A stretch of DNA of 64,000 nucleotides from Ostrinia nubilalis. Taxonomy: Eukaryota; Arthropoda; Insecta; Lepidoptera; Crambidae. Below the pieces are notes generated by a model. That model was not told the origin of the DNA. It worked only from the letters and a program-made list of their open reading frames with translations, and searched no databases. Of the stretch, positions 20,788 through 30,879 are shown piece after piece. The translations under genes were made by a program, and so were the position numbers. The first letter of the stretch is position 1; the number at the start of each line of letters is the position of its first letter. The stretch is taken from assembly GCF_963855985.1 (NCBI RefSeq), contig NC_087118.1:10188501-10252500 (forward strand), in the 5' to 3' direction.

Positions 20788-23700
20788 CCGTGCCGTGTGG
20801 GGACGGCCGTAAAGAATACAATTCCCCACCGCCAACAGGAGGCGTGTCGTAAGAGGCGACAAAATCCTGTAGCACGAGATGGGCAGCAGCGTTTGCGTGC
20901 GAAATTTATACAAAACTGCGCTCGCCAACCCGCCTGCCAAGCGTGGCGAGTATTGGCAATGATCCCCCCAATGAGGAACACAACAGCGACCAGGCCCCCA
21001 GTCTCCGGTAGCCCCGCAGTTCCTGGCTACGGTAGCGGTCAGGGTAGCAGCGGGGCGGGGGGTGCTAAGAATCTCCGGAGGCGGACTGGCTACCCACACC
21101 AACGACGACTGGCCCTGGTAACGCATAATATACGCACATTGAGGACTGACGAAAGGATCACAGAGTTGGAAGACGAACTGAGTAGGTTGCGATGGAGTAT
21201 AATGGGACTATCGGAAGTCCGACGAGAGGGCGAGGACACGATCATCCTAAAATCCGGCAACCTACTCTACTACCGGGAGGGCGAACAACTGTCCCAAGGT
21301 GGTGTCGGGTTTCTCGTCCACAAGTCCCTCATTAACAACATCATCACCATCGGAAGTGTGTCGAGCAGGGTTGCTTACCTGATACTCAGAGTATCCAAAA
21401 GATACTTGCTGAAGGTAATTCAGGTATACGCACCGACCTCTACACACCCAGATGAGGAAGTAGAGGCTATGTATGAGGACATAAGTAGGGCCATACATAC
21501 TACTAAAACCTACTTCAATGTTGTTATGGGGGACTTCAACGCGAAGCTGGGCATGCGAAGTGATGATGAGCTGAGAGTGGGGCAATTTGGATGTGGGCAA
21601 CGGAACCCCAGGGGGCAGAGGCTGGCCGAATTTCTGGAGAAGGAAGACCTCTTTGCGATGAACTCCTTCTTCCAGAAGCCGCCTCATAGGAAGTGGACAT
21701 GGATGAGTCCCGATGGTTCTACGAAAAATGAGATTGACTTCATCATGACCACAAAGCGACGAATATTTAGTGATGTCTCCGTGATCAACAGGGTGAAAAC
21801 CGGTAGTGATCACCGAATGGTCAGAGGCATACTAAATATTAACGTCAAGCTAGAAAGGTCCCGTCTGATGAAGTCTACGCTCCGACCCTACAATTCCCAT
21901 ATCCACTGCCCCGAGAGCTTTCAGCTCGAGTTGTCAAATCGCTTTGCATGCCTGGAAAACTGCGAGTCAGTGGATGAGATCAATAACGGGTTCGTAGAAA
22001 CTGTCCAGGCGGCTGGGTTTAAATTCTTTAGACCTCGTCGTAAAGACAAGCCGCAAAAGCTCACCGACCACACCCTCAACCTCATGGCAGAACGACGTGC
22101 AATGACGCTGCAGTCCTCCGTTGACGCTACGGCATACAGGCAGCTCAATAGACAGATAAGGAAGTCCTTGCGACATGATATTCGCAACTTTAATACAAAC
22201 AGTATTAAAGAGGCGATAGAGCGGAACCAAGGCTCCAAAGTGTTCGCAAGAGACAACTCTATTGGGCAAAGCCAGCTGACGAAGCTAACGACGGCAGACG
22301 GTAGTGTAATGTCAACAAAAGCCGAGGTTCTAGGTGAGATCGAGAGGTTTTATGGACAGCTATATACCTCGGTCACCAAACCCGTTGATAGCTCAACTTC
22401 AGATCCAAGAGCTAAGCTAACTCGACACTATACCGAAGATATCCCGGACATCAGCCTATACGAGATTAGGATGGCTCTCAAACAGCTAAAGAACAACAAG
22501 GCACCGGGTGATGACGGAATAACATCGGAGCTTCTGAATGCGGGTGGAACACCGATACTGAAAGTCCTTCAGAGACTCTTTAACTCCGTCCTACTCCAGG
22601 GAACTACGCCAGAGGCATGGAACAGAAGCGTGGTGGTGCTCTTCTTCAAGAAAGGTGATAAGACCTTGCTGAAGAATTACAGACCCATCTCGCTTCTGAG
22701 TCATGTCTACAAACTGTTTTCGAGAGTCATCACGAACCGTCTCGCGCGTAGGTTCGATGACTTCCAGCCTCCCGAACAAGCCGGATTCCGAAAAGGTTAT
22801 AGTACCATAGACCACATCCATACGCTGCGGCAGGTTATACAGAAGACTGAGGAGTATAACTTGCCACTATGCTTGGCGTTCGTGGACTATGAGAAGGCCT
22901 TCGATTCGATTGAGACTTGGGCAGTGTTACAATCTCTCCAGCGGTGCCGTATTGACTATCGGTATATCGAGGTGCTGAAGTGCTTGTACAAAAACGCAAC
23001 CATGTCGGTCCGAGTACAGGAGCAGAGCACGAGGGCGATTCCACTGCAGCGAGGCGTTAGGCAGGGAGATGTTATAATCTCCGAAACTGTTCACCGCTGC
23101 ATTGGAAGACGCTTTCAAACTCCTGGAATGGAAAGGATTCGGCATAAACATTAATGGCGAGTACATCACTCACCTTCGGTTTGCCGACGATATTGTGGTC
23201 ATGGCAGAATCGTTGGAAGATCTTGGCACAATGCTCGAAGACCTTAATCGAGTTTCCCAACAGGTAGGCCTGAGGATGAACATGGACAAAACGAAGCTTA
23301 TGTCGAATGTCCATGTTACGCCCTACCCAGTTTCAGTTGGGAGCTCAATTCTCGAGATTGTCGACAAGTATGTCTACCTCGGACAAACGATCCAGCTAGG
23401 TAGGTCCAATTTCGAGAAGGAGGTCAATCGTCGAATCCAACTCGGCTGGGCAGCGTTCGGGAAACTACGCAACATCTTTTCGTCCAAATTACCTCAATGC
23501 CTGAAGACTAGAGTGTATAACCAATGTGTGTTACCAGTGATAACTTATGGCTCGGAAACGTGGCCTCTCACTATAGGCCTTATACAGAAGCTCAAAGTTG
23601 CACAGCGTGCTATGGAGAGGGCTATGCTTGGTGTTTCTTTGCGAGATCGAATCAGAAATGAGGAGATCCGTAAACGAACCAAAGTCGCTGACATAGCCCG

Positions 23701-23966
23701 ACGTATTAGCAAGCTGAAGTGGCAATGGGCAGGGCACATAGTACGCAGAACTGACGGCCGATGGGGCAGAAAGGTTCTGGAATGGAGGCCGCGTACCGGA
23801 AAACGCAGCGTGGGACGTCCACCTACAAGGTGGACCGACGACATCGTAAAGGTAGCAGGGAAGCGCTGGACGCAGGCCGCTACCAATCGATCAACATGGA
23901 AAGCATTGGGGGAGGCCTATGTTCAGCAGTGGACGTCCTGTGGCTGAAATGATGATGATGATGATG
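20788..23966 (+). mobile_element. RTE-clade non-LTR retrotransposon, copy 1
   Basis: A full-length 3.18-kb copy from CCGTGCCGTGTGGGGACGG to an (ATG)n tail, flanked by 11-bp duplications AATTAAAACTA (20777-20787, 23967-23977). A single ORF encodes endonuclease and reverse transcriptase. By eye it is almost identical to the copy at 30880. Confidence 0.9.
20959..23947 (+). pseudogene. RTE endonuclease-reverse transcriptase, one frameshift
   Basis: From ATG 20959 the protein has an apurinic-type endonuclease (THNIRTLRT, GLSEVRREG, QVYAPTS, VMGDFNAKLG, KNEIDFIM, SDHRMV). The reverse transcriptase follows (LKNNKAPGDDGI, KNYRPISLLSHVYKLFSRVI, FRKGYSTIDHI, AFVDYEKAFDS). A one-base gain at about 23071-23080 ends the frame. 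The next frame holds LRFADDIVVMAE, the catalytic FADD, and the C-terminal region to the stop at 23947 (GRPPTRWTDD, near the end). The intact relative at 44251 shows the expected 991 residues. Confidence 0.88.
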
Positions 23967-24168
23967 AATTAAAACTAGACTCTAACCTAAAACTTTTTTT
24001 ATTATAATCATAATCATAATCATAATCATTTATTTGCAATTAAACATGGTATATAAAGATGTTAGGTACAGACAGTGAGAACTATACATGTTTAGCTAAA
24101 ATTATTAGCATGCAAAAGTTAAAATAGAAACACCACAATATTAGCGACGATTCTAAAGAAGAACAAAA

Positions 24169-27081
24169 CTACAGCAAGTCAAAGAACTCTTTTAAGTCGT
24201 AAAGTGTCAGTGATAGCAACCATTTACTCAAATGTTTCTTAAAATTACAAATGTTTAATGTCCTAAATTCTTTGGGTATTTTGTTATAGATTTTAATACA
24301 CATGATTAAACAGCTATTTTTGTACTGCACTGTTTTTGGGGTGACCTGAAGTACCAACCTGTTTGCATCTCTACTATTTCTTGGATAGTAATCACATGCC
24401 CGTTTAAATAAGTGCTTATTCTGCATAACAAATACACATGTGTCAAATATGTAAAGAGAAGTCAGAGTTAGTAATTGCGTCTGACTAAATAGAGGACGGC
24501 AGGACGTACGCGGGGGAACACCATACATTGCTCTAAGGCATTTTTTTTGAGCAATAAATGCTCTATTGATATGAGGGCTATTGCCCCATATCAATAGTCC
24601 ATACCGTAATAAAGACCCCACATAAGCATGGTAGGCCGTGATTGCCGTACCTAGATTAGTGACTGATCTGACACACTTCAGAGCATAAACAAATGAATTG
24701 ATACGGCTACAAATACTATCTATATGGTTTTTCCAATTAAGATCTTTGTCAATTATTATTCCCAAAAATTTAATTTGATCTACTTTATTAATGTCTATAT
24801 CTTTATATTTAATGTCAAGATTAATATGTTTATATTTATTAAATTGTATATATTTTGTTTTAGTCAGATTAATTTTTAAACTATGCATGTCAAGAAATTT
24901 AATTATGTCATTAATAGTTGCATTTACGTCATTCTCATGTTCTGTCACTATGTTATTTGAGGTTACTGTAATAGATATGTCATCTGCAAATGCGATACAT
25001 TGATGATGTCCAGTTGCATTAAAAATGTCATTGATGTATATAATAAATAAAATTGGCCCTAATACGCTACCTTGTGGTACACCACATTGGTTATATTTAT
25101 ATTGTGATGAGCACGATATTATCTCATTTTTATTGTTTAATGTATCTACAACTACACATTGTTTTCTATTACTAGTATATGACATTATCCATTTCAACAC
25201 GAGTCCCCGTACACCAATCATATCAAGCTTTTGTGCTAGTAGTTGATGTGATACATGATCAAATGCCTTAGACAGATCAATAAATATACCAGTTGTCAAT
25301 TTTTTATTATTTATACCTGTTAAAACAGTTTCCAAAAACCTATGTATGGCCAAAGTGGTGGATTTATTTTTTTGGAATCCGTATTGATCTCTATGTAATA
25401 AATTAAACCTGTTACAGTATTCAACCAGCTGTTTGTAGAAACACTTTTCAAATATCTTAGAAAAAACTGATATGATGGCAATAGGACGATAATTATCAAT
25501 TTCATCCTCGTTACCTTTTTTATGCAAAGGTTTTACAGTAGTGAGTTTAAGTTGTTCTGGAAATACGCCAGAGGAAAAAGACAAGTTAATTAGGTGAGTT
25601 AGAACAGTAATAAGTTCACTCACACAATCCTTCAGAACTTTAGTACATATTTCATCAAATCCTTCTGCTTTTGTGTTTTTTAGAGACATTACCACTGTTT
25701 TTACTTCTGTCTCCACAACAGGCTTTAGAAACATAGAGCTTAATCTTAGTGTTTGGTTGGTATTATTTATTTTAAATTTACTTTGGTCATAATTATTGGA
25801 TTCATTTACAAATTGATCATTAAAGGCTGCAGCTATGCTATGGGGATTCGTCAGAGTCAAATTATTTACCTGTAGCTTTTTAATATGTTTAAGAGAATAT
25901 TTTGTGTTATTTAATTCTTTTTTAATTAGGGTCCAAGATGCCTTACACTTATTTTCACTCTTACGCATAAAGTCAATGTTAGATATTCTTTTAGAGACAT
26001 AGATACATTTTCTCAGAAGTTTTGAATATTTTGAATATTTGTTTATATTATGTTGTGTTTTATTGTTGTAATAGTTATATCGTAGTTTCCGTTTCTTTCT
26101 GCAACTCAGTTTCAATCCATTAGTCACCCAATTGTTTTTATATCTTTTTAATAAGTCAACGTTTATTTTAATTTTTGGAAAACAAAGTTTATAGAGAAGC
26201 GTGAATAATTCATGAAATTTATTGAAACTTTTATTAATGTCAGTTTCGTTATAAACTTCTGTCCATGTAATGCTTTTTAGGTGTTTTTTAAATTTATACA
26301 TATTTTCACGACTATAGTCACGCCTAAAAAAGGAATACGATAGGGGTCCTTTGTATTTATTTTTTATGCGGAAACTCAGTAACTGTGCAGTTTCATGATC
26401 GGAAATATGAAGTGGTAAAACTTCGGGAGAGGCGTCATCTATGTTACTAATTAAATGGTCAATACATGACTTCTTACGAGTCGGTACTGTGATATGCTGT
26501 GTTAAATTGTAATTCTGAAGCAAGTCCTGCAGATTCTCTGTAATTTTGTTCTTATTTAGTGTGTTAATATTTAAGTCACCAGCTAAGACAATTTTAATTT
26601 TATATTTAAATTTGTGGAATATGTCATTTAATAAATTGTCAAGATTTGTCAAGAAAACATTTGGATCCGACATTGGTATTCTATACAAACAAATGATAAT
26701 CAAATTATTTCCTAAGAGCTCGATACCACTACATTCAAAAGTTTTTTGGGTGGCATATTTTTTGATACATAATAAGTCTCTACAAGCGATGCCCTTTTTT
26801 GCTAATATGCATGTACCACCTCGCTTTTTATTTCTACAAAAGGAAGATACCATTTGATAATTGTCAAGTCTTACATAATTCTCTTGACCTGACTCTAGAA
26901 AAGTTTCTGTTAGACATACAATATCAGGTTCCCTATTTTCTTCAATTAAATCCAAAATGATAAGGTCTAATATTTCTTTTTTTGATAAAATACTAGCAAT
27001 GTTTTGATGCAAGATTACAAAGTTAGAGTCTTTAGTCTCGAAAAAACATTTTACTACCATTAGTATCGGTTGGTACATCAA
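24169..27081 (-). CDS. CR1-like ORF2: endonuclease and reverse transcriptase
   Basis: 970 codons with no stop. Residues about 20-235 form the endonuclease (FVILHQNIASILSKK, DIVCLTETFL, LAGDLNINTL, CIDHLISNI, SDHETAQLL). Residues about 470-740 form the RT (PLHKKGNEDEIDNYRPIAII, YGFQKNKSTTLAI, GIFIDLSKAFDHV, GVPQGSVLGPILFIIYINDI, IAFADDISI). The C-terminus ends with the usual YNKIPKEFR segment. The protein nicks target DNA and copies its RNA there. It overlaps ORF1 by about 50 bases (27032-27081), so its start at ATG 27081 probably depends on reinitiation. The open frame suggests a young copy. Confidence 0.9.
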   Translation of the reverse strand: MMYQPILMVVKCFFETKDSNFVILHQNIASILSKKEILDLIILDLIEENREPDIVCLTETFLESGQENYVRLDNYQMVSSFCRNKKRGGTCILAKKGIACRDLLCIKKYATQKTFECSGIELLGNNLIIICLYRIPMSDPNVFLTNLDNLLNDIFHKFKYKIKIVLAGDLNINTLNKNKITENLQDLLQNYNLTQHITVPTRKKSCIDHLISNIDDASPEVLPLHISDHETAQLLSFRIKNKYKGPLSYSFFRRDYSRENMYKFKKHLKSITWTEVYNETDINKSFNKFHELFTLLYKLCFPKIKINVDLLKRYKNNWVTNGLKLSCRKKRKLRYNYYNNKTQHNINKYSKYSKLLRKCIYVSKRISNIDFMRKSENKCKASWTLIKKELNNTKYSLKHIKKLQVNNLTLTNPHSIAAAFNDQFVNESNNYDQSKFKINNTNQTLRLSSMFLKPVVETEVKTVVMSLKNTKAEGFDEICTKVLKDCVSELITVLTHLINLSFSSGVFPEQLKLTTVKPLHKKGNEDEIDNYRPIAIISVFSKIFEKCFYKQLVEYCNRFNLLHRDQYGFQKNKSTTLAIHRFLETVLTGINNKKLTTGIFIDLSKAFDHVSHQLLAQKLDMIGVRGLVLKWIMSYTSNRKQCVVVDTLNNKNEIISCSSQYKYNQCGVPQGSVLGPILFIIYINDIFNATGHHQCIAFADDISITVTSNNIVTEHENDVNATINDIIKFLDMHSLKINLTKTKYIQFNKYKHINLDIKYKDIDINKVDQIKFLGIIIDKDLNWKNHIDSICSRINSFVYALKCVRSVTNLGTAITAYHAYVGSLLRYGLLIWGNSPHINRAFIAQKKCLRAMYGVPPRTSCRPLFSQTQLLTLTSLYIFDTCVFVMQNKHLFKRACDYYPRNSRDANRLVLQVTPKTVQYKNSCLIMCIKIYNKIPKEFRTLNICNFKKHLSKWLLSLTLYDLKEFFDLL

Positions 27082-28681
27082 CTACTACAGAATTTAATAG
27101 TAATTGGTCATTATTACTGTTAACTGAATTGTTCAGAACCTTAAAATAGAAAGGGATCGTGCCTCTCTTTGGTAATTTGTCGGTGCGTGTGACATAATCT
27201 TGTTTTAGATTATTTTTCATTAATTTACGTAGATTTTTACATGTCAAAAATTGGTTTTTATATTCACAATAATCAATAATTACATTAATTTTATTACAAA
27301 TAAGTCTTTTTAAATTATAGTCAGAATATGAGGTCAAATCATTAATGTCAACTAGAGTACATTTTTCAAAGTGTTTTGTCCACAATTTCATGCAATTAAA
27401 TAATTGAATCTCATTAAAGTATGCATTTCTAAGTATAGGAACAATGTAAATAGTGGATTTAGAAAGCATATCAATAGCAATGCACAAATTAGAGTGAAAT
27501 TTATGAATACAATTGTCATGAGTACCAAACCCTAAAATAACTATATCGTCTTTAGTCAATTGTTTTGATAGACTTTGACAGCACTGTAACATTTCAGAAC
27601 TTGAAGCATCAGTTAGAATAGTCGCAGAAGTAGTATATTTGTCGTTCCATTTTCCCATTCTGGAACTCAATATAGCAGTAGATAAACCTCTTAGTTGTTC
27701 ATCGCCTACAATATAAATGGTATGCGGTTTTTTCGTTTGTTTATGGGATGATTCTTCATGTTGGTGTTGTATACTGCTAGGGCTATTTGCCGATACATTT
27801 CTTTCCATTATTTGGCCGTTGATTGTACTTCCCATATTTAATTTTTGTTTAAGATTACTAATCTGTACGTTAAGATTATCTATTTCGGTTTGGGCATTTA
27901 AAAGTGATTGTTTAAGTGCCGTAATTTTTCTTTGAAGATAGCTGAAGTCGTGGGTGTTGTCAGCGGTCTTCCTTTCCGAAGCAATGTGCGACTTTTGAGG
28001 CGTGTAAAAACGGGATATCTGCATAGTAGGTTGCTTTGGCACTGGGCAGGGAGCTAGACAAAGACTCCGTAATAGATTGAGTTCTTTTGTCAGCTTTATT
28101 ATGCATTTATTCAGGTCATTGTTTTCGAGTATTTTGTTTTCTAACTCAGACTCAGTAGAAATGAGATTTATTTTTAATTGCTCATTCTCTTCTCTCAATT
28201 CATATTCGGTCAAAGTATTATTGGGCAATGTGTGTTCTACACTCTTTGACATTCGCTCTGTGCCTATGTAAGATTCATCCGATTCTATATCTCTTGTTAT
28301 ATTATGGGAGTCAACATAGTCGTCCAATTCACATACCGGTGATATAGAGGGGGATGTTAAACGTGTTGCTCTTTCGGGGGTCTCTGATGTTTGTGGCGAG
28401 TTGATGGTTTTAGACGTTTTTACCATCTCTTTGCGTTTCCTTAATGTTATATTTGTGGGGCCTGAATTGGAAGTCTTGGCTTTACTCTGTTTTTGGGAAC
28501 AGGTAGTACATTTCCAACCTTTGTCCATGATACGATACAGTTTCTCCGATAGGCCAACGCAATCAAACTCGTATCGATTATTACACTTAACACATTGAAC
28601 TGTATCTCGTGCATCGCAATTTTTCCCACATTTATGGCATTTATGGTTGTGAATTTTGCCCCTCTGTTTCGGTACAGACAT
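27032..28681 (-). CDS. CR1-like ORF1: PHD-type zinc finger and esterase-like protein
   Basis: The likely start is ATG 28681 (MSVPKQRGKIHNH). The frame is open further upstream but without family features. A PHD-like C4HC3 finger comes first (CHKCGKNCD ... CVKCNNRYEFDCVG ... WKCTTC), then an acidic/coiled-coil middle (about residues 170-290). A C-terminal SGNH-esterase-like domain begins IYIVGDEQLRGLS and includes DDIVILGFGTHDN. Such ORF1 proteins bind nucleic acid and are found in CR1/L2-group LINEs. Length about 549 residues. Confidence 0.82.
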   Translation of the reverse strand: MSVPKQRGKIHNHKCHKCGKNCDARDTVQCVKCNNRYEFDCVGLSEKLYRIMDKGWKCTTCSQKQSKAKTSNSGPTNITLRKRKEMVKTSKTINSPQTSETPERATRLTSPSISPVCELDDYVDSHNITRDIESDESYIGTERMSKSVEHTLPNNTLTEYELREENEQLKINLISTESELENKILENNDLNKCIIKLTKELNLLRSLCLAPCPVPKQPTMQISRFYTPQKSHIASERKTADNTHDFSYLQRKITALKQSLLNAQTEIDNLNVQISNLKQKLNMGSTINGQIMERNVSANSPSSIQHQHEESSHKQTKKPHTIYIVGDEQLRGLSTAILSSRMGKWNDKYTTSATILTDASSSEMLQCCQSLSKQLTKDDIVILGFGTHDNCIHKFHSNLCIAIDMLSKSTIYIVPILRNAYFNEIQLFNCMKLWTKHFEKCTLVDINDLTSYSDYNLKRLICNKINVIIDYCEYKNQFLTCKNLRKLMKNNLKQDYVTRTDKLPKRGTIPFYFKVLNNSVNSNNDQLLLNSVVVDVPTDTNGSKMFFRD

Positions 28682-28732
28682 TTTGAACAGTAGTGACGCA
28701 GCAAAAGAAAAAATAAAAAGCAAAAATAAGAT

Positions 28733-28812
28733 TGCCTCTCGGACTCGAACCACGGCTCTCTGATTCTGAGCGGGGTAGAACTCAGCTCGTACCGATTGCG
28801 CCAACGTAGCTT
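28733..28812 (-). other. tRNA-like segment with A and B boxes in the CR1 5' region
   Basis: On the minus strand, TGGCGCAATCGGT (28803-28791) matches the polymerase III A box. GGTTCGAGTCC (28751-28741) matches the B box about 39 bases on. The acceptor and T stems do not pair well, so it is not an intact tRNA. It lies directly upstream of ORF1 in the sense direction, so it may be an internal promoter or an old SINE head. Confidence 0.5.
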
Positions 28813-29136
28813 GTCAGATACGGTCGAAAGTTTGTGTCTGTAGCAGTGTTCAACAGAGGTCGATGACCCCGGTGATTCGTATTGCGCTCGGGCACTCGTT
28901 CGTCGACGCGATGATGATGATTCACGTCGCTCGTCCACTGTAGTGCACTGTTGTGTTGTGTCCGTTAATTTTATTTTGAAATGTTTTTGATTACTGCTCA
29001 CGAATGCGTATAGTTATAACTGCACTGTTTTCACCAAACTGTAGCTTAGTTTACGAGCTTCACTTGGGTATAAACTTTGTCCATTATTTTATAATTTTTA
29101 CCACTCAAACGATTTTTTTTTACGCAGCGGGTCTAG

Positions 29137-29629
29137 TATACGTGTTACGGCTCCGAGCGCCGCGCGCGCGATATAGAGCTAAGCGTGAAGAAAAAACAAA
29201 GAAAAGTCAGAAGCATAAGGTGAAGAATAATGCCAGTGTTGCACAACCACTTGCTGGGCCGTTGTCCACCAAGGTCACTGCGAAAGATATTATGGGCACC
29301 GATTCGGATGAGGATGAAGATAAAAAATCCGGTAAAAGAGATGAGCTTATATCATATTTATGTCGTCGTGGATCTAACGGTATTTCCAAACAATACAATA
29401 CAGATATTAGAGGCTTGCGTTTTGCAGATCTTAAGCTCTACATGTGTAGTGAAATCGAAAATATTTCACCTATGAACAGGTGGCGCCATGCTTATATAAC
29501 GTAGTAACGGTGAAAACTAAAATAGATGACGACAATCCAGCATACCGCTATTTAGTTAAGTTTTTAAAAGAAGTTAAGAAGAACTTTAAAGATTGTCCGA
29601 TCACCTATGTTAGTTCACCGAATCAGTAA
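29137..29629 (+). pseudogene. Hypothetical Polinton gene upstream of the polymerase, frameshifted
   Basis: A possible splice acceptor (T-rich, ACGCAG at about 29136) precedes a frame reading RLRAPRARYRAKREEK, an acidic stretch (GTDSDEDEDKKSGK) and RDELISYLCRRGSNG, ending in a stop near 29504. A second frame starts just before the stop and continues YNVVTVKTKIDDDNPAYRYL to TAA 29629, so one small frameshift near 29497 divides the gene. I recognise no domain. Its place just before the polymerase on the same strand suggests a Polinton accessory gene; the 5' part may have been cut off by the CR1 insertion. Confidence 0.4.
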
Positions 29630-29666
29630 AAATGTAATGCTGAATTCTTGAAAATGATTAGTTTTC

Positions 29667-29770
29667 AATGCCCGTTTTCACCATCAATATCTAATTTTTA
29701 AGTGACACTTATGAATTTTGTTTTCATAGGGTCACTTATAAAATAGGGATTTATGATGAAAACAGGCATT
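29667..29770. mobile_element. About 104-bp MITE
   Basis: Inverted halves AATGCCCGTTTTCACCATCA and, opposite, TGATGAAAACAGGCATT, with TAAGTGAC / GTCACTTA inside. I recognise this as a small MITE type widespread in Lepidoptera. Target duplication not resolved. Confidence 0.6.
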
Positions 29771-30032
29771 AGCCTCATATAATGTTAATGAATATAATCA
29801 GTTTTATTCCCCTTCTATAATGTTAACGAATATACCTAATCAGTTTTATTAGTCTCTTATAATCATGAATAATGAATATAAGTAATATTATAATGACTAA
29901 ATAAATAATACATTTATTATTTGCCTGATTTATTTAAATAACCTTACCTTAGATTAGTTTTAGAATTGTATTATGGTATCATTCATGCTTATTAAAATAT
30001 AATTATTAACGTTTATATTTCTATTCTTTCAG
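29771..30032. other. AT-rich spacer before the polymerase
   Basis: Holds imperfect repeats of TAATGTTAA(T/C)GAATATA (29780-29880) and ends in a T-rich splice acceptor-like sequence (CTATTCTTTCAG, 30021-30032). No ORF. Confidence 0.4.
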
Positions 30033-30879
30033 ACAAATACCGCTCCAAAGCCTTGAATGAAAATATAAATACAAATAAAGTAAAGTTTTGTACTGATTGT
30101 AATATTAAAATATTAGAAAGTTCTTTCAGATTTCATTTAAGAACTAATTTACATAAAAAGAATTGCTTATTGAAAACAAGTTTTAATAACATTAATATTA
30201 TAGCCACAGCTTTTAGAGAGAGAATAGTTACTTATAGAGTTAACTCTGATGGTAATGATTCTTCAACTCCTGAGGAATTTTTAGACAAAATCACAGACGA
30301 TGTGAAAAAACTAATAGTCATGAATTTAGTTAAACATGGTTCCATAAAACTTAATTTTGAATTGTTTGCTTATTTCGAATTACCTGGCTCAAATGAAATT
30401 CAAATGAAATCATTTAATGCCAAGTATGAGACTATATTTAAAAACACTGATTTATCTGAACTGTATTCAAAAACGCAGAATAAGTTAATTAATAAACTAA
30501 GCGAATTTCAACACTGTGAATCAGGCTGGTGTTTTAACTCTGTGAGTCATTTAGAAATAAACATTAATAAATACTCCCCTCTAAGGGGGGGTAGCTATTT
30601 AGAACTACCTAAAGAAATAAGTAGTACTAAAAGTTGTCTAAATGTGAAAAATTATGACAATCATTGTTTTGCTTGGAGTATAGTGGCTGCTTTATTTCCA
30701 TGTACAAAAAACGTTAATAGAACAAGTTCATATCCGTTTTACTCGTCAGTTTTAAACATTAAAGGAATGAACTTCCCACCATCATACACAGATATTAGAT
30801 TATTCGAAAAAAATAATCCTTCTATTAGTGTTAGCATTTATGGATTAGATAAAAATAATCGTATCACAGGCCCATTATA
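30033..30879 (+). pseudogene. Protein-primed DNA polymerase B, N-terminal part
   Basis: The reading frame is open from the acceptor-like CAG at 30032. It has no ATG near its start, so an upstream exon is likely. A C2H2-type finger (CTDCNIKILESS...H...H, C and H about 13, 16, 28 and 34 codons after 30053) is followed by the segment NKYSPLRGGSYLELPKEI and NVKNYDNHCFAWSIVAAL, characteristic of the N-terminus of Polinton PolB. The frame is cut at GPLY by RTE copy 3 and a palindromic MITE, and continues at 35109. The enzyme would replicate the element from its ends using a protein primer. Confidence 0.88.

Larger units (their letters stand above)
23990..29010 (-). mobile_element. CR1-like non-LTR retrotransposon, near full length
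   Basis: A two-ORF LINE on the minus strand. Its 3' tail is a (ATTATG)n repeat at about 23999-24030 and its 5' UTR extends to roughly 29010; the exact 5' end and target duplication are unclear. ORF1 has a PHD-like zinc finger and an esterase-like domain, and ORF2 has endonuclease and RT, the composition of CR1-group elements. Both ORFs are open. It sits in the left, non-conserved part of the Polinton. Confidence 0.85.

Noticed and set aside
21262..21813. 183-codon minus-strand ORF (and its twin at 31359-31910)
   Set aside because: It is an antisense shadow of the RTE endonuclease; it repeats exactly where the RTE coding strand does.
28447..29001. 184-codon minus-strand ORF at the CR1 5' end
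   Set aside because: It runs in another frame over ORF1 and the 5' UTR and has no domain; the PHD-finger frame is the real one.
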